Of a stretch of 64,000 bases of DNA, positions 1-8,976 are shown in pieces. Position 1 is the stretch's first letter; each line of letters begins with the position of its first letter. The stretch is from the NCBI RefSeq assembly GCF_002563955.1, contig NZ_PDJE01000001.1, positions 62,001 through 126,000 of the forward strand. The letters run 5' to 3'. The position numbers were made by a program, and so were the translations under genes. The notes under the pieces are model-generated. The model searched no databases, was not told where the DNA came from, and saw only the letters and a program-made list of their open reading frames with translations. The stretch is from Paramicrobacterium agarici. Its GTDB lineage: Bacteria > Actinomycetota > Actinomycetes > Actinomycetales > Microbacteriaceae.

Positions 1-388
1 GGTCGTCGAAGAAGCGGTAGAACGTGGCGTCGTCGAATCCGGCTGCCGCCGCATCGTCGCGATTCGCCGCAAAGACAATGCGATCGAGACGTGCCCAGAG
101 CGCCGAGGCCAGGCACATGGGGCACGGCTCGCAGCTCGTGTACAGCACAGCTCCGCTGAGGTCGAATGTTCCCGTTCCGGTGCAGGCCGCTCTGATCGCC
201 GATACCTCGGCGTGCGCTGTCGGATCGAGATTCGCTGTCACGCGATTGACGCCCTCGAACTCCTGGCCGTCAGCCGTGACGACGAGGGCGCCGAAAGGCC
301 CGCCCTGCGTGCGAACATTCTCAGTGGCAATGTCGATGGCGCGAGCGAGGTACTTCTCGTCGGCGCGCGTCGTGGTTTGAACGGTCAT
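1..388 (-). CDS. nucleoside deaminase (guanine/cytidine deaminase family), 3' end cut by window edge
   Basis: The first 129 residues of a zinc-dependent nucleoside deaminase are visible; the C-terminus lies outside the window. Reading from the ATG at 386-388, the protein carries the zinc and proton-shuttle motif HAE (residues 59-61) and the second zinc motif PCPMC (88-92), in the order and spacing of the cytidine/deoxycytidylate deaminase superfamily. The GGPFGALVV stretch (29-37) is typical of the guanine deaminase/tRNA adenosine deaminase-like branch. A deaminase of guanine would yield xanthine, which fits the xanthine/uracil permease 1.4 kb away. Whether the substrate is guanine, cytosine or another base cannot be decided from the fragment. 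Confidence 0.85.
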   Translation of the reverse strand, partial: MTVQTTTRADEKYLARAIDIATENVRTQGGPFGALVVTADGQEFEGVNRVTANLDPTAHAEVSAIRAACTGTGTFDLSGAVLYTSCEPCPMCLASALWARLDRIVFAANRDDAAAAGFDDATFYRFFDD

Positions 389-595
389 CGTCGTCCGTCA
401 CCTTCCTGATAGGGAAACCGGACGACGCGGGTGTGAAAATGGCTCAACATCGACCGGAACAGTGAATTGTGTTGAATCGCATTTGTCACGGTAATCATCA
501 TCGACGAGCGTGCTGCGGTCGCGATCGAATCTAGCAGGAACACAAGCCCCCTGTCGATACTTTTGAAAGTTTATTTTTGAATAGTGGAATTAAGA

Positions 596-1759
596 ATGAT
601 CCGCGGTGTTACTGTGGGAGCCACACCGGAGGTGACCGTGACGAAGAGGACCGTGCCTGACGAGGCGCGATCTGGCGCGCGTTCCACGCCCGTGTCTCTG
701 CCGATGCCGGCGCTTCGGGCGCCAGCATCCGGACCTCAATTCGAGGTTGACCGGCGCGGCCGTCACCTTCGCGATCTGCGCATTTCGGTGACCGACCGCT
801 GCAACTTCCGCTGCGTGTACTGCATGCCGAAAGAGATCTTTGGCCGGGACTACGCGTTTCTCGAGCGAGACGAGCTACTCACGTTCGAGGAGATCGCGCG
901 CCTCGCGCGCGCGGCTGCGCGCGGAGGAGTGCAGAAGATCCGCCTCACGGGTGGCGAGCCGCTGCTGCGACGAGGAATCGAGACGCTCATTGCGATGCTC
1001 GCCGAGATCAGGACACCGCAGGGCGCACCGCTCGATATCGCGCTCACGACGAACGGATCGGCACTCGCCGTCAAAGCAGAGGCCCTGAAGGCTGCTGGCC
1101 TCGACCGCGTGACGGTGTCGATCGACTCCCTTGACGAGCAGACGTTCCAGAGCATGAACGATGTGGCGTTTCCACTCGCGCGCGTTCTCGACGGCCTTGA
1201 GGCTGCGCATCAGGCCGGCCTCGGTCCGATCAAGGTGAACATGGTCGTGAAGAAGGGCCTCAACGACCACGACATCGTGCCGATGGCCCGGTACTTCAAG
1301 AACACGCCGTATGTGCTGCGCTTCATCGAGTACATGGACGTCGGCTCGACAAACGGGTGGAGGCTCGACGACGTCGTGACCGCCGATGAGATCATCACGC
1401 GCATCTCCGCTGAGATGCCTCTCGAACCGCTTGACCCCAGCGCCTCAGGGGAGACGGCATCACGATGGGGATACCGCGACGGCATCGGTGAGATCGGCGT
1501 GATCGCATCGGTGACGAAGGCGTTCTGCTCGACGTGCACGCGGGCGCGCATCTCGACGGAGGGGCAGCTTTTCACGTGCCTGTTCGCGGACGCCGGCTAC
1601 GACCTCAGGGCGCTTCTGCGTGCGCACTGCACCGATGACGAGCTCGACGGAGCATTGCGGGGCATCTGGTCGAACCGTGCCGACAACTACTCGGAGCAGC
1701 GTTCAAACCTGACCCCCGGCACTCGGCGCAAGATCGAGATGTCGTACATCGGCGGTTGA
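596..1759 (+). CDS. moaA: GTP 3',8-cyclase MoaA
   Basis: Radical-SAM enzyme that converts GTP to 3',8-cyclo-GTP in the first step of molybdenum cofactor synthesis. The N-terminal [4Fe-4S] motif is CNFRCVYC (cysteines at about 68, 72, 75), followed by LTGGEPLLR. The C-terminal second cluster is seen in [10 protein letters not shown] and FTCLF, and the protein ends in the conserved Gly-Gly (SYIGG). The length of about 387 aa is slightly long for the family because of a poorly conserved N-terminus. The start is uncertain: ATG 596 has GGA seven bases before it, while GTG 584, GTG 638 (GGAGGTG only three bases away) and ATG 704 are alternatives. It stands alone, without other moa genes in view. 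It faces the permease gene with a 17-base gap and no visible terminator. Confidence 0.95.
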   Translation: MIRGVTVGATPEVTVTKRTVPDEARSGARSTPVSLPMPALRAPASGPQFEVDRRGRHLRDLRISVTDRCNFRCVYCMPKEIFGRDYAFLERDELLTFEEIARLARAAARGGVQKIRLTGGEPLLRRGIETLIAMLAEIRTPQGAPLDIALTTNGSALAVKAEALKAAGLDRVTVSIDSLDEQTFQSMNDVAFPLARVLDGLEAAHQAGLGPIKVNMVVKKGLNDHDIVPMARYFKNTPYVLRFIEYMDVGSTNGWRLDDVVTADEIITRISAEMPLEPLDPSASGETASRWGYRDGIGEIGVIASVTKAFCSTCTRARISTEGQLFTCLFADAGYDLRALLRAHCTDDELDGALRGIWSNRADNYSEQRSNLTPGTRRKIEMSYIGG

Positions 1760-1776
1760 GTGCCCAGCGGGTCGCG

Positions 1777-3276
1777 CTAGGAGCGTTCATCCTCGTCATC
1801 GAGCGCCCTCACCGTCTGCACTTCGATGCCCTGCGTGTCGAGCAGGCGGCCATCGACAACATGATCACCGTCTTCGAGCGCCTCAAGCAACTCTTCGGGC
1901 ACGCGACGAGCAGGCGCGGACGCAAAGACACTCCCCTCGCTCGTCGATCTCCGGCCGATGTGATTGAACACGACGTTGAGCAGCACAGCCATCACGGTCG
2001 CCGACGAGATTCCCGACTGGAAGATCACCTGGAACCAGCTCGGGAAATCCGCGTAGATTCCGGGCTGCACGAGCGGAAGCATGCCGAATGACAGCGAGAT
2101 GCCCACGATGATCAGATTGAGGTTGTTCTTGTAGTCGACCTTCGACAACGTGTTGATGCCGCTCGCGGCGACCGTGCCGAAGAGGGCGATACCGACACCG
2201 CCGAGCACGGGCGTGGGAATCGCGGCGACGACGCGGCCGAGCACGGGCAGCACGCCGAGCACCACGAGCACGATGCCGCCGGCAGCCACGACGAAGCGGC
2301 TCGACACCTTCGTGATCGCCACAAGCCCGACATTCTGCGCGAACGCGCTCTGCGTAAACGAGTTGAACACAGGCGAGACGGCGCTCGAGATCATATCGGC
2401 GCGCAGCCCGGCAGCAATCCGCTTCTGGCTCACCTTCGTCTTGACGACCTCGCCGACCGCGAGGATGTCGGCTGTCGTCTCGGTGAAGGTGACGAGGATC
2501 ACGATGAGCATGGAGATGATCGCCGCGATGTCGAACGTCGGAAGTCCGAAGGCGAACGGCGTCGGCACGGCGAAGATCGGCCCCGTGAGCACGTCAGAGA
2601 AATCGGCCATGCCGAGCAGAGCGGCGATGACGGTTGACAGCGCCAGAGAGAGAAGAATGGACAGCCGAGAGATTGCGGGAGGCCCGAACTTGGACAGAAG
2701 CACGATGAGGGCTAGCGACAGCGCCGCAAGTCCGATGTTGGGCAGGGAACCGTAGTCACTCGCCGTCGCGTCGGCTCCCATCGCCCATCCACCGGCGACG
2801 GGAAGAAGCGAGAGGCCGATAGCCGTGATGACGACGCCGGTGACGACCGGAGGGAAGAACCTGACGATCATTGCGAAGAACGGCGCAAGAACGAGGCCGA
2901 TGACAGACGAGGCGATCACTGCGCCGAAGACTCGCGGGAGCCCTCCCCCGCCGTCGAGGATCGCCATCATCGTCGCGACACCCGAGAATGACACCCCCTG
3001 CACGAGCGGAAGCTGCGACCCGAAGAACGGCAGACCGATGGTCTGCAGGATCGTGGCGAGACCGCCGATGAACAGGCAACAGGTGATGAGCAGACCGACC
3101 TCTGCCGTCGAGAGACCAGCGGCTTGCCCGATCACGAGGGGCGGCGCGATGATTCCGCCGTACATCGTCAGTACATGCTGAACACCATAGGCGAGCGTCG
3201 GCCACGCCTTCAGACGCTGGTCTTCGGGCCTTCGAGGAGCGTCTGTCGTCGCCGTGCGTGAACGAGACCGGCTCAT
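1777..3276 (-). CDS. NCS2-family xanthine/uracil permease
   Basis: Nucleobase:cation symporter of the NCS2 (NAT) family, 499 aa, expected in the cytoplasmic membrane with 14 helices. The family signature appears as QNVGLVAITK (from residue 314). The substrate-site glutamate lies in FTETTAD (E266) and QHVLTMYGG occurs near residue 33. An NCS2 protein of this length with the QNVG motif is more often a xanthine or urate carrier than a uracil carrier, but the exact substrate is inferred. The neighbouring nucleoside deaminase and moaA support a role in purine uptake for catabolism. The AT-rich 3277-3402 stretch upstream, with TTTC/GAAA arms around 3313-3327, should hold its promoter. Confidence 0.92.
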   Translation of the reverse strand: MSRSRSRTATTDAPRRPEDQRLKAWPTLAYGVQHVLTMYGGIIAPPLVIGQAAGLSTAEVGLLITCCLFIGGLATILQTIGLPFFGSQLPLVQGVSFSGVATMMAILDGGGGLPRVFGAVIASSVIGLVLAPFFAMIVRFFPPVVTGVVITAIGLSLLPVAGGWAMGADATASDYGSLPNIGLAALSLALIVLLSKFGPPAISRLSILLSLALSTVIAALLGMADFSDVLTGPIFAVPTPFAFGLPTFDIAAIISMLIVILVTFTETTADILAVGEVVKTKVSQKRIAAGLRADMISSAVSPVFNSFTQSAFAQNVGLVAITKVSSRFVVAAGGIVLVVLGVLPVLGRVVAAIPTPVLGGVGIALFGTVAASGINTLSKVDYKNNLNLIIVGISLSFGMLPLVQPGIYADFPSWFQVIFQSGISSATVMAVLLNVVFNHIGRRSTSEGSVFASAPARRVPEELLEALEDGDHVVDGRLLDTQGIEVQTVRALDDEDERS

Positions 3277-3402
3277 AACGCTGACTCCCTTGTCCGCGAT
3301 TGTCCAAACATTTTCATTTAGCGAAATTAGTTTTTCATTATCTGATGTCGAGTGAATCAGCGTCCTCGCACCCTGTCAAGTGCGTTATCCGCCACCACCC
3401 TG

Positions 3403-4869
3403 TCATACGGCAGAAGACGGCATGAGCGGCAGCGTGATCCGGAAGACCGTGTGCCCCGGCTCGCTCGTGACGCTCGACTCGCCGCCGTGCGCCGTCACGA
3501 CGCCTTGAACGATAGCGAGCCCGAGGCCCGTGCTGCCTGTCGAGCGTGCTCGCGACGAATCGCCGCGGACGAAGCGCTCGAAGACCGCGTCAACCATGTC
3601 GGGGTCGATTCCGGGGCCGTCATCGGAGATCGTGATCTCGGCGACGCTCGTGCCATCGTGCTCGTGGACGGCGAGCGCCGTCTCCACGACTGTTCCAGCG
3701 GGCGTGTGCACGCGCGCGTTCGACAGCAGATTCATGACCACTTGAAACAGCCGACCGTGGTCACCGCTGACCATGACCGGATGCTCCGGAGCATCCACGA
3801 GCCATTCATGATCACCCGCTGCTGCACGCGCGTCGGACACGGCGTCGTGAACGAGTTCCGTAACGTCGACGGGCGCGTCGTCGAGCTGCCGCCCCTCGTC
3901 AAGTCGCGCGAGCAGAAGTAGGTCTTCGACGATGTCGGTCATGCGCCGGGATTCCGATTCGATGCGGCCGATCGCGTACGCGGCGTCGTCGGGAATGGCT
4001 TCGCCGCTCATGCGGGTCAGTTCGGCATACCCGCGGATGGATGCGAGCGGCGTGCGCAGTTCGTGACTGGCGTCGGAGACGAAGCGACGCACCTTGTCTT
4101 CGCTGCGCTGACGCGCCTGCAGCGCGTTCGACACGTGTTCGAGCATGCGGTTGATCGCCAGACCGACGCGACCGACCTCCGTCTGCGTGTCGGTGTCGTC
4201 GTCGGGAACCCGAACGGCGAGCGCGACATCTCCGCGGTCGAGCGTCATTGTCGACACGGTCGTCGCGGCGGCCGTGACGCGCTCCAGCGGCCGAAGAGTC
4301 AGGCGCACGAGGCCGTATGCCCCCACCCCCGAAAGCACGAGCGCGCCCAGTGCGACGATCGCCACAACGAGCACAAGCTCAGAGATCGTCGCCTCGATCT
4401 CGTACAGGGGGAGACCGACGATGATGTCGATCCTGTGGTTGAGCGGCACCGCCACCACACGGTAATTGCCGAGACTCGAGCCGAGATAGACGCTCTCCGG
4501 GCGCTGCCCGACGTCTTCGCTCTGCAATTGCTCCAACTGCGTGCTGCTCAGAAGCGGACTGTCGAGCTTCTGGTCGAGATACGCGCCGATGACGACCGAC
4601 CCGTCGATGCGGACAGCACCGAGCGTTCCAATCGACTGGCCTTGCGAGCCGATGAAGTCCGGACTCGAATCGGACTCTGGCGTCGAAGGGCCCACTGCAG
4701 CGGCCGAACGAGAGGCTGCCTCGACAAGCTGCCTGTCGATGCGGTTCAGCAGGATCGACTGCAGGCTGAAGACGCTGACGAGCCCGATCACCAGGGCGGA
4801 CAGCGAGATGAACGCGACAGTTGCCAAGACAAGGCTGCGGCGAAGCGGCCGCTGCTTGTGACGTCCCAC
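3403..4869 (-). CDS. sensor histidine kinase
   Basis: Membrane sensor kinase of 488 aa that pairs with the response regulator immediately upstream. It has a helix at about 13-36, an extracytoplasmic sensing loop at about 37-160, a second helix at about 163-187 and a HAMP linker at 188-250. The HisKA motif SDASHELRTPLASIRGY places the phospho-accepting histidine at 269. The HATPase domain has N-box residues near MNLLSNA (379-385), DDGPG (416-420) and GSTGLGLAI (445-453). The start is GTG at 4867-4869, one base after the regulator's stop, so the two genes are cotranscribed and probably translationally coupled. The domain layout resembles the TrcS/PrrB type of actinobacterial kinases. The stimulus is unknown. 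Confidence 0.93.
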   Translation of the reverse strand: MGRHKQRPLRRSLVLATVAFISLSALVIGLVSVFSLQSILLNRIDRQLVEAASRSAAAVGPSTPESDSSPDFIGSQGQSIGTLGAVRIDGSVVIGAYLDQKLDSPLLSSTQLEQLQSEDVGQRPESVYLGSSLGNYRVVAVPLNHRIDIIVGLPLYEIEATISELVLVVAIVALGALVLSGVGAYGLVRLTLRPLERVTAAATTVSTMTLDRGDVALAVRVPDDDTDTQTEVGRVGLAINRMLEHVSNALQARQRSEDKVRRFVSDASHELRTPLASIRGYAELTRMSGEAIPDDAAYAIGRIESESRRMTDIVEDLLLLARLDEGRQLDDAPVDVTELVHDAVSDARAAAGDHEWLVDAPEHPVMVSGDHGRLFQVVMNLLSNARVHTPAGTVVETALAVHEHDGTSVAEITISDDGPGIDPDMVDAVFERFVRGDSSRARSTGSTGLGLAIVQGVVTAHGGESSVTSEPGHTVFRITLPLMPSSAV

Positions 4870-4870
4870 G

Positions 4871-5608
4871 TCACACGGCCTTCAGCATGTAACCCGCTCC
4901 TCGCACCGTGTGGATCATCGGCTCGCGCCCCGCGTCGATCTTCTTGCGAAGATACGAGATGTACAGCTCGACGACACTCGCCTTGCCATCGAATTCATAG
5001 CTCCACACTCGGTCGAGAATCTGCGGTTTGCTCAGAACGCGCCTCGGATTGCGCATGAGATACCGCAGTAGTTCGAACTCCGTCGCGGTCAGCTCGATGG
5101 GCTCACCGCCGCGCGTCACCTCGTAGCTGTCTTCGTCGATCACGAGGTCACCGACCGTAATGATCGAGTCCGACGCTAGTGAGGATTGTGCTGTTCGCCT
5201 GATGAGTCCGCGCAGGCGCGCAACGACTTCTTCGAGGCTGAACGGCTTCGTGACGTAGTCATCACCGCCGGCCGTGAGACCGGCGATTCGGTCGTCGAGA
5301 GCATCCTTCGCCGTCAGAAAGAGCACGGGAACATCGTCTCCGTCAGCGCGCAGCCTGTGCAGCACGGACATTCCGTCGAGATCGGGAAGCATGATGTCGA
5401 GAACGACAACGTCGGGCCGGAACTCGCGTGCGCGTGCCAGCGCTTCGTGCCCGGTCGCCGCTGTCTGAACGTCCCAGCCCTCGTAACGCAGGGCCATCTT
5501 GATCAGATCTGTGAGACTCGCCTCATCGTCGACGGCGAGCACGCGAATCGGAGTGCCATCCGCGCGCGTCAGCTTTGTCGTCACCGGGTCTGCAGCTGCG
5601 GGATACAT
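4871..5608 (-). CDS. OmpR/PhoB-family response regulator
   Basis: DNA-binding partner of the kinase downstream. The receiver domain begins RVLAVDDEASL. Its phospho-acceptor aspartate is in VVVLDIMLPDLDG (D71 with this start) and the conserved lysine is in FLTAKD. The winged-helix effector domain ends TVRGAGYML, typical of the OmpR family. The start is set by the ribosome binding site GGAGG, seven bases before ATG 5606-5608. A GTG at 5633 would add nine residues but has no such site. No target gene is evident; the DHA2 exporter upstream is divergent and has its own MarR regulator. Confidence 0.93.
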   Translation of the reverse strand: MYPAAADPVTTKLTRADGTPIRVLAVDDEASLTDLIKMALRYEGWDVQTAATGHEALARAREFRPDVVVLDIMLPDLDGMSVLHRLRADGDDVPVLFLTAKDALDDRIAGLTAGGDDYVTKPFSLEEVVARLRGLIRRTAQSSLASDSIITVGDLVIDEDSYEVTRGGEPIELTATEFELLRYLMRNPRRVLSKPQILDRVWSYEFDGKASVVELYISYLRKKIDAGREPMIHTVRGAGYMLKAV

Positions 5609-5743
5609 GCTCATGCCTCCAGTATCCGCGTTCACCTATGAGACGTCTATGAACGAGCATCATGCGCGCCGAACGTGTGCGCGAGAGCAACGGGGAACGC
5701 TCCTGGGAGTTCGCCGCGAGTACAGCATCCGACCCGAAAAATA

Positions 5744-5787
5744 GTTGAACAAGGTCAACCATCTGACGTATTGTTGACGAATACAAC
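5744..5787 (+). promoter_or_regulatory. promoter with two GTTG/CAAC inverted repeats (likely MarR operator)
   Basis: A plausible promoter is TTGAAC (5745-5750), 18 bases, TATTGT (5769-5774). One inverted repeat, GTTGA-6-TCAAC at 5744-5759, covers the -35 box. A second, GTTGACGAATACAAC at 5773-5787, covers the end of the -10 box and the start site. Two half-related palindromes over a promoter are what a MarR dimer pair would bind, and a marR gene lies downstream of the exporter. The binding protein is inferred. Confidence 0.6.
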
Positions 5788-5812
5788 GATCTAGCCCCTG
5801 GAGCATTACCGC

Positions 5813-7519
5813 GTGACAACCTCTTCGACCTCCGTCTCCCCTGCCTCACCGCCCGCCAAGATGACGCACCGTGAGGTGCTGCAGGCGCTCTCCGGCCTGC
5901 TGACCGGCATGTTCGTGTCGATCCTTGCCGGAACCGTCGTGAGCAGCTCGCTTCCGATCATCATCGCGGACCTCGGCGGGAGCCAGGCATCGTTCACGTG
6001 GGTCGTGACCGCGACGCTTCTGGCCACGACGGTGTCGACGCCCATCTGGGGAAAGCTCGCGGACATTCTCAACCGCAAGCTGCTCATTCAGATCGCGCTC
6101 GTGATCTTCGTGTCGGCATCTGCCGCCGCGGGGTTCTCGCAGGACCCGGGGACGCTCATCACCTTCCGCGTCTTCCAGGGACTCGGCGCCGGCGGTCTCA
6201 CGTCGCTCAGCCAAATCATCATGGCCGACATTCTGAGCCCTCGTGAACGCGGAAAGTACATGGGCCTGTTCGGCGCCGTCATGGGAGTCGGAACCGTCGG
6301 CGGTCCGCTCGTCGGCGGATTTCTGACCGACGGCATCGACTGGCGCTGGAACTTCTTCGTCGGCGTTCCGTTCGCGATCGTCGCGCTCATTCTGCTGCAG
6401 AAGACTCTCCACCTGCCGCGCCGCCCGCACACGCGCGTCAGCATCGACTACCTCGGAACCGTGCTTTTGGCGGCGGGCGTCTCTCTGCTGCTCATCTGGG
6501 TGAGTCTCGCCGGCACCGAGTTCGACTGGTGGAGCACCGAAACCGTCCTTATGGTCGGCGGATCTCTCGTGATCATCGCCGCCTTCATGATCGTGGAGTT
6601 CAAGGCGAAGAACCCGATCATTCCCCTGACGCTGTTCAAGAACCGCACATTCACTCTCGCCGTCGTCGGCAGCATTTCGGTCGGTGTGGCGATGTTCGGC
6701 ACGTCGGTGTTCCTCAGCCAGTACATGCAGCTCGCTCGCGGGGCCAGCGCGACGGAGTCGGGTCTCATGACGATTCCCATGATCGGTGGGATGCTGGTCT
6801 CGTCGACCATCATCGGCGCGGTCATCACGCGAACCGGAATCTGGAAGCGGTACATGGTCACGGGGTCGATCATGCTAACGGTCGGCATGTTCCTCATGAG
6901 CACGATTCGCTATGACACCAACTTCGCGCTCGTCTCCGCGTACATGGTGCTGCTCGGCGCCGGCGTCGGAATGGTGATGCAGAACATGGTGCTCGTCGTG
7001 CAGAACGCCGTCGACCCGGCGGAACTCGGTGTCGCGAGCTCGGGGGTCGCCTTCTTCCGCAGCCTCGGCGGGACCGTGGGCATCTCGGCACTCGGTGCCG
7101 TGCTCGGCTCTCAGGCCACAGACCTCCTCGCTGAGCGCAAGGATGACCTGATGGCCGCGATCGCAAAGCTCGGAGAGAAGGGAGCGGCCGTTGCGGAGCA
7201 GCTCTCCGGAGGCCAGCTTCCCGCCATGAAGGAGCTGCCCGAGAGTGTTCGTGTCATCATCGAGTCCGTCTACGGTCAGGCCGTCGCCGATATCTTCCTC
7301 GTGGCGGCTCCGCTTGCGCTCGTGACGATCATTGCCGTCGCGTTCCTGCCGAACCTCTCACTGAGCGACAAGACCAACCATGAGCGCCTCGCCGAGACGC
7401 CCGCCGACCAAGCGGGTGTGGAAGTCGCGCAGCTCGCCGAGGCGAGTGTTGCCGCAGAGCCGCGAACGTCACCGATCGGCGTCGTTCACGATCGGCGCGA
7501 CGACGGGCTCGATCGCTAG
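5813..7519 (+). CDS. DHA2-family MFS drug:proton antiporter
   Basis: Multidrug exporter of the EmrB/QacA (DHA2) type, 568 aa, with about 14 predicted membrane helices. Features include the motif-A-like GKLADILNRK after helix 2, the motif C region GTVGGPLVGGFL at helix 5, and a large loop before the last helix (residues about 440-490). The start is GTG 5813, supported by TGGAG nine bases upstream. The operon continues into a MarR-family regulator 10 bases after the stop. That arrangement, with palindromes over the promoter, suggests drug-induced derepression. The C-terminal 55 residues are hydrophilic and poorly conserved. Confidence 0.93.
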   Translation: MTTSSTSVSPASPPAKMTHREVLQALSGLLTGMFVSILAGTVVSSSLPIIIADLGGSQASFTWVVTATLLATTVSTPIWGKLADILNRKLLIQIALVIFVSASAAAGFSQDPGTLITFRVFQGLGAGGLTSLSQIIMADILSPRERGKYMGLFGAVMGVGTVGGPLVGGFLTDGIDWRWNFFVGVPFAIVALILLQKTLHLPRRPHTRVSIDYLGTVLLAAGVSLLLIWVSLAGTEFDWWSTETVLMVGGSLVIIAAFMIVEFKAKNPIIPLTLFKNRTFTLAVVGSISVGVAMFGTSVFLSQYMQLARGASATESGLMTIPMIGGMLVSSTIIGAVITRTGIWKRYMVTGSIMLTVGMFLMSTIRYDTNFALVSAYMVLLGAGVGMVMQNMVLVVQNAVDPAELGVASSGVAFFRSLGGTVGISALGAVLGSQATDLLAERKDDLMAAIAKLGEKGAAVAEQLSGGQLPAMKELPESVRVIIESVYGQAVADIFLVAAPLALVTIIAVAFLPNLSLSDKTNHERLAETPADQAGVEVAQLAEASVAAEPRTSPIGVVHDRRDDGLDR

Positions 7520-7529
7520 GATGTTGGCC

Positions 7530-8021
7530 ATGGCCGACGAGCACAGTGCCCGCCTCGCTGATCACGACACCGCGATCAGCGAGGTCGAGCAGGAGTTCGC
7601 CGCAATGTATACCCAAGTGCGCCACGTGCTCACGAGGCGAGCCGCCGCCGTGCATCCGGAGCTCACGGTGTTCGGCTACAAGCTGCTGCGCGAGCTGAGC
7701 GCAGACGAAGACCAGCAGCAGGGCGTGCTCGCCGACCGTCTGTTTGCTGACAAGGGAGCGATCAGCCGCATCGTGCGCCAGCTTGAAGGCCTCGGTCTGG
7801 TGACACGTGTGCCTGACCCGTCCGATCGGCGCGCTCAGCTCGTGCGCCTGACCGACACGGCACGCGAGAGCCTCGATTCAGTGCTGGCCGACAACCGTTC
7901 GGTGCTGCGCTCACGGCTGTCACTGTGGGAGATCGATGACATCCACCGTCTGCGCGACCTTCTCAGCAAAGTCAACGAGACGGTGACCGAGCGGGAACAG
8001 GTGCACCGCGACGAGCGTTGA
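7530..8021 (+). CDS. MarR-family transcriptional regulator
   Basis: Winged-helix regulator of 163 aa. The helix-turn-helix and wing are visible in LADRLFADKGAISRIVRQLEGLGLV followed by RVPDPSDRRAQLVRLT, a near-canonical MarR DRR wing. It probably represses the upstream MFS exporter. The chosen ATG (7530) is preceded by TAGGAT at 7517-7522 with a seven-base spacer, so it may also be transcribed leaderless from a promoter that overlaps the exporter's stop codon. An in-frame ATG at 7521 would add three residues. The reading frame is open further upstream, but that part is antisense-like in composition and overlaps the exporter. Confidence 0.92.
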   Translation: MADEHSARLADHDTAISEVEQEFAAMYTQVRHVLTRRAAAVHPELTVFGYKLLRELSADEDQQQGVLADRLFADKGAISRIVRQLEGLGLVTRVPDPSDRRAQLVRLTDTARESLDSVLADNRSVLRSRLSLWEIDDIHRLRDLLSKVNETVTEREQVHRDER

Positions 8022-8910
8022 CCCTGCTATGGACATTGTGTTGTACACGTCGGCGTTCTGCGCTCCGTGTGCGGCCGCGCGGAGGGCCGTGGCCGATGTT
8101 GAGCGGCTCGTGCCCGGAATCACCTCGGCCGAACGGGACGTCGTCGCCAACGAGGCGCAGGCCGAGGCCGACAGCATCCGTTCGACGCCGACTCTGCTGC
8201 TGCGCTCGCCCAGCGGGCGCGAGGTGTTCCGTGCCGAGGGCGCGCCTCGCACTGATCAGCTGCTGACGGCCGTGGCGCTGTACCGCGACGAACCATGATG
8301 GCCGCGGGCGGCTGACTGCGACAGCCAGAACGGCGCAGGCGCAGATAATGCCCACCGCAACAAGCACGTAGCCGACGACCGCAGCCAGTCCTCCGGCGTT
8401 TCTCGGATCGAGGAAGTCGTACGGGTACCAGCCCACAAGCTCGCCGCGCACCATGGTGTAGCCGAGCCAGACGCTCGGAACGGCGAGAACCGTGAGGATG
8501 CTGCGCCAGCGCACCGTTCGCCGGTGCGGACTCACCGCCCACCAGACCGCCATCGAGAGCGGACCGGCGACGTGCAACACCTCGTTGGCCCAGCTGTCCG
8601 GTGCCGTCGAGACGGGCCGCAGCGAGATGTTGTACACGGCGAAGGTCGTCATCGTGTACGCGATCGATGCGACCACGAGCTGGCCGTACCACTCCGGGTC
8701 CTCCTCCGCGCGCACCGCAATGACCGCCCCGACACCGAGTGTGGCTGCCGCGACAACGTTCGAGAGCGTCGTGAAGTAACTCACATAATCGATGAGGTTC
8801 TCGAGCACGCTCACCTCAAGCAGACCCGCCGTGCGCACGAGTTCGTACCCGAGCGCTAAAACGATGGGGAGCGCAATCGCGGCGCGGACGGCACCTTCGC
8901 GCGTACGCAT
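7972..8910 (-). CDS. Pr6Pr-family integral membrane protein with antisense 3' extension
   Basis: The first about 205 residues look like a Pr6Pr-type membrane protein of unknown function. There are about six hydrophobic helices, with YVSYFTTLSN near residue 43 and conserved GWYPYDFLDP near residue 160. Members of this family usually end at about 200-220 aa. Here the conserved part stops near 8296, exactly where the opposite-strand thioredoxin-like gene ends, but the frame runs on for about 108 arginine-rich residues to a stop at 7972. The tail is probably an antisense read-through of the thioredoxin and marR genes, caused by a lost stop codon or a frameshift. The true 3' end is therefore uncertain. 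Confidence 0.7.
   Translation of the reverse strand: MRTREGAVRAAIALPIVLALGYELVRTAGLLEVSVLENLIDYVSYFTTLSNVVAAATLGVGAVIAVRAEEDPEWYGQLVVASIAYTMTTFAVYNISLRPVSTAPDSWANEVLHVAGPLSMAVWWAVSPHRRTVRWRSILTVLAVPSVWLGYTMVRGELVGWYPYDFLDPRNAGGLAAVVGYVLVAVGIICACAVLAVAVSRPRPSWFVAVQRHGRQQLISARRALGTEHLAPAGRAQQQSRRRTDAVGLGLRLVGDDVPFGRGDSGHEPLNIGHGPPRGRTRSAERRRVQHNVHSRVNARRGAPVPARSPSR
8029..8298 (+). CDS. small thioredoxin-fold protein (CAPC active site)
   Basis: An 89-aa thioredoxin-like protein with the redox motif CAPC at residues 11-14, directly after the first strand, and a cis-proline motif STPT before strand 3. It lacks the rest of a full thioredoxin and resembles the short glutaredoxin/thioredoxin-like proteins of Actinobacteria. 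It follows marR by seven bases. No clear ribosome binding site precedes ATG 8029. The whole gene lies antisense to the 3' part of the Pr6Pr reading frame on the other strand. The substrate is unknown. Confidence 0.75.
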   Translation: MDIVLYTSAFCAPCAAARRAVADVERLVPGITSAERDVVANEAQAEADSIRSTPTLLLRSPSGREVFRAEGAPRTDQLLTAVALYRDEP

Positions 8911-8942
8911 GCGCCAATGCTATGCGGCTGGGCTCATACGCG

Positions 8943-8966
8943 AAAGTCCCCGTCGAGGGGGTCTTT
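8943..8966 (-). terminator. probable terminator of the sugar operon
   Basis: Between the isomerase stop and the Pr6Pr start lies an imperfect hairpin, AAAG-T-CCCC / GGGG-GT-CTTT, with loop GTCGA. Read on the minus strand it is followed by only a weak T-tract. Confidence 0.45.
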
Positions 8967-8976
8967 TGCGCCTGGC

